A DNA stretch of 5,737 nt from an uncultured Desulfobacterales bacterium (GTDB lineage Bacteria > Desulfobacterota > Desulfobacteria > Desulfobacterales > JAFDCJ01): positions 1-5,737 of the forward strand of contig CALZJV010000414.1 in assembly GCA_945787595.1 (NCBI GenBank). Reading direction: 5' to 3'. Both the position numbers and the translations under genes were made by a program. The notes beneath the pieces were generated by a model, which saw only the letters and a list, made by a program, of their open reading frames with translations, was not told the DNA's origin and searched no databases. Numbering within the stretch: the stretch's first letter is position 1; every line of letters starts with the position of its first letter. This document shows positions 5,092-5,737 of this stretch, in pieces.

Positions 5092-5737
5092 ATGCCGAAC
5101 ATGTTGATTCGGAATGGAGTAATCGTTGATGGTACTGGCCGTGAAGGATTCAGGGGGTCGGTACATGTCGTTGGAGACAGGATAAAGGCCGTCATTCCAT
5201 CAAATGCAGCCCCAGCCGATGATATCGAAGGTGCCGAAAATAGCGATATTATAGATGCCGAAGGGTTGGCCGTGGCACCCGGATTCATCGATTGTCACAG
5301 TCATTTCGACTGGGTATTGCCACTGCGCCATCATCAGCAAATTCTCTTTCCCTTAATCGAGCAGGGCATTACTTCCGTTGTGACGGGAAACTGCGGGTTC
5401 TCTCCGGCACCGGTTAATGAAGACAGCAAAAAACTTATGCGTGAATTTTCCGATATCCTGGTTGAAGAGCCGTTTTCTTATCATTGGGAGGGAATAGACG
5501 AATTTTTTAACTATTTGGATTCGCACGGAGGACTCCTGTTTAACAATGCCCAGCTCGTAGGACACGGAACCCTACACCTGGGGACTGTCCAGGACATTAA
5601 ACGACGGCCCGATTCCGATGAGTCGGCTGAAATGATTGCCCTGCTCGCCAAGGCTTTTGACAGCGGTGCCTTCGGGCTGTCTTTCGGCCTGATGTATCCG
5701 CCTGGACTTTTTTCCACCAGAGACGATCTGCTGGCTA
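5092..5737 (+). CDS. N-acyl-D-amino-acid deacylase (D-aminoacylase), amidohydrolase family, 3' end outside window
   Basis: The first 215 residues are present and the frame is open at the window end; family members are usually about 480-550 residues, so more than half is missing. The N-terminus MPNMLIRNGVIVDGTG (1-16) is the small beta-sandwich start of amidohydrolases. VAPGFIDCHSHFD (61-73) carries the HxH metal ligands at 69 and 71. TSVVTGNCGFSPAPV (94-108) carries Cys101, the metal-bridging cysteine typical of D-aminoacylases. LVGHGTLHLGTV (155-166) and SGAFGLSFGLMYPPG (191-205) are further family signatures. The enzyme hydrolyses N-acyl-D-amino acids to a carboxylate and a free D-amino acid, using zinc in the cytoplasm. 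The acyl and side-chain preference cannot be read from this portion. It sits downstream of the small gene and divergent from the FAD oxidoreductase. No signal peptide. Confidence 0.9.
   Translation, partial: MPNMLIRNGVIVDGTGREGFRGSVHVVGDRIKAVIPSNAAPADDIEGAENSDIIDAEGLAVAPGFIDCHSHFDWVLPLRHHQQILFPLIEQGITSVVTGNCGFSPAPVNEDSKKLMREFSDILVEEPFSYHWEGIDEFFNYLDSHGGLLFNNAQLVGHGTLHLGTVQDIKRRPDSDESAEMIALLAKAFDSGAFGLSFGLMYPPGLFSTRDDLLA

Overview
The window looks like chromosomal DNA of an anaerobic, sulfate-reducer-like deltaproteobacterium (Desulfobacterota, possibly Desulfobacterales). This is an inference from gene content and style: a free-standing NifX/NifB-like cofactor protein with a Cys/His tail, a DjlA–TerB pair, a stand-alone GlcD-type FAD oxidoreductase, moderate GC with AT-rich spacers, and intergenic ATTGAATATT repeats. 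No rRNA, tRNA, CRISPR array, transposase or complete prophage gene was seen.

Layout. Positions 1-198 carry an open reading-frame tail that may be frameshifted. Positions 199-592 are non-coding and hold a possible sigma-70 promoter and a CCCGCGGG palindrome. Two plus-strand genes follow: a small NifX-like protein (593-973) and a PNPOx-like split-barrel protein (1047-1562). A 331-bp spacer (1563-1893) holds inverted ATTGAATATT arms enclosing several hairpins. Next come djlA (1894-2658) and a stand-alone TerB protein (2680-3141), 21 bp apart and probably one operon. A convergent minus-strand gene encodes a 506-residue FAD-binding oxidoreductase (3179-4699). A 190-bp divergent control region carries back-to-back TTGACA boxes. 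It leads rightward into a 44-codon small gene (4890-5024) and an N-acyl-D-amino-acid deacylase (from 5092) that is cut off by the window end.

How the genes may work together. DjlA and TerB share a domain type and probably act together at the inner membrane. The FAD enzyme and the deacylase are divergently transcribed from one spacer. If co-regulated, they could link release of D-amino acids with oxidation of a 2-hydroxyacid, but that is speculative. The NifX-like and PNPOx-like genes lie on one strand with a 73-bp gap and have no obvious shared pathway.

The most notable observation is that the 44-codon gene appears to end at a premature TAA. The same frame continues for 18 sense codons of protein-like sequence and stops exactly in the Shine-Dalgarno of the deacylase gene. 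The most structured non-coding stretch is the nested inverted repeat at 1624-1846. No complete new system is evident; most genes belong to recognisable families.
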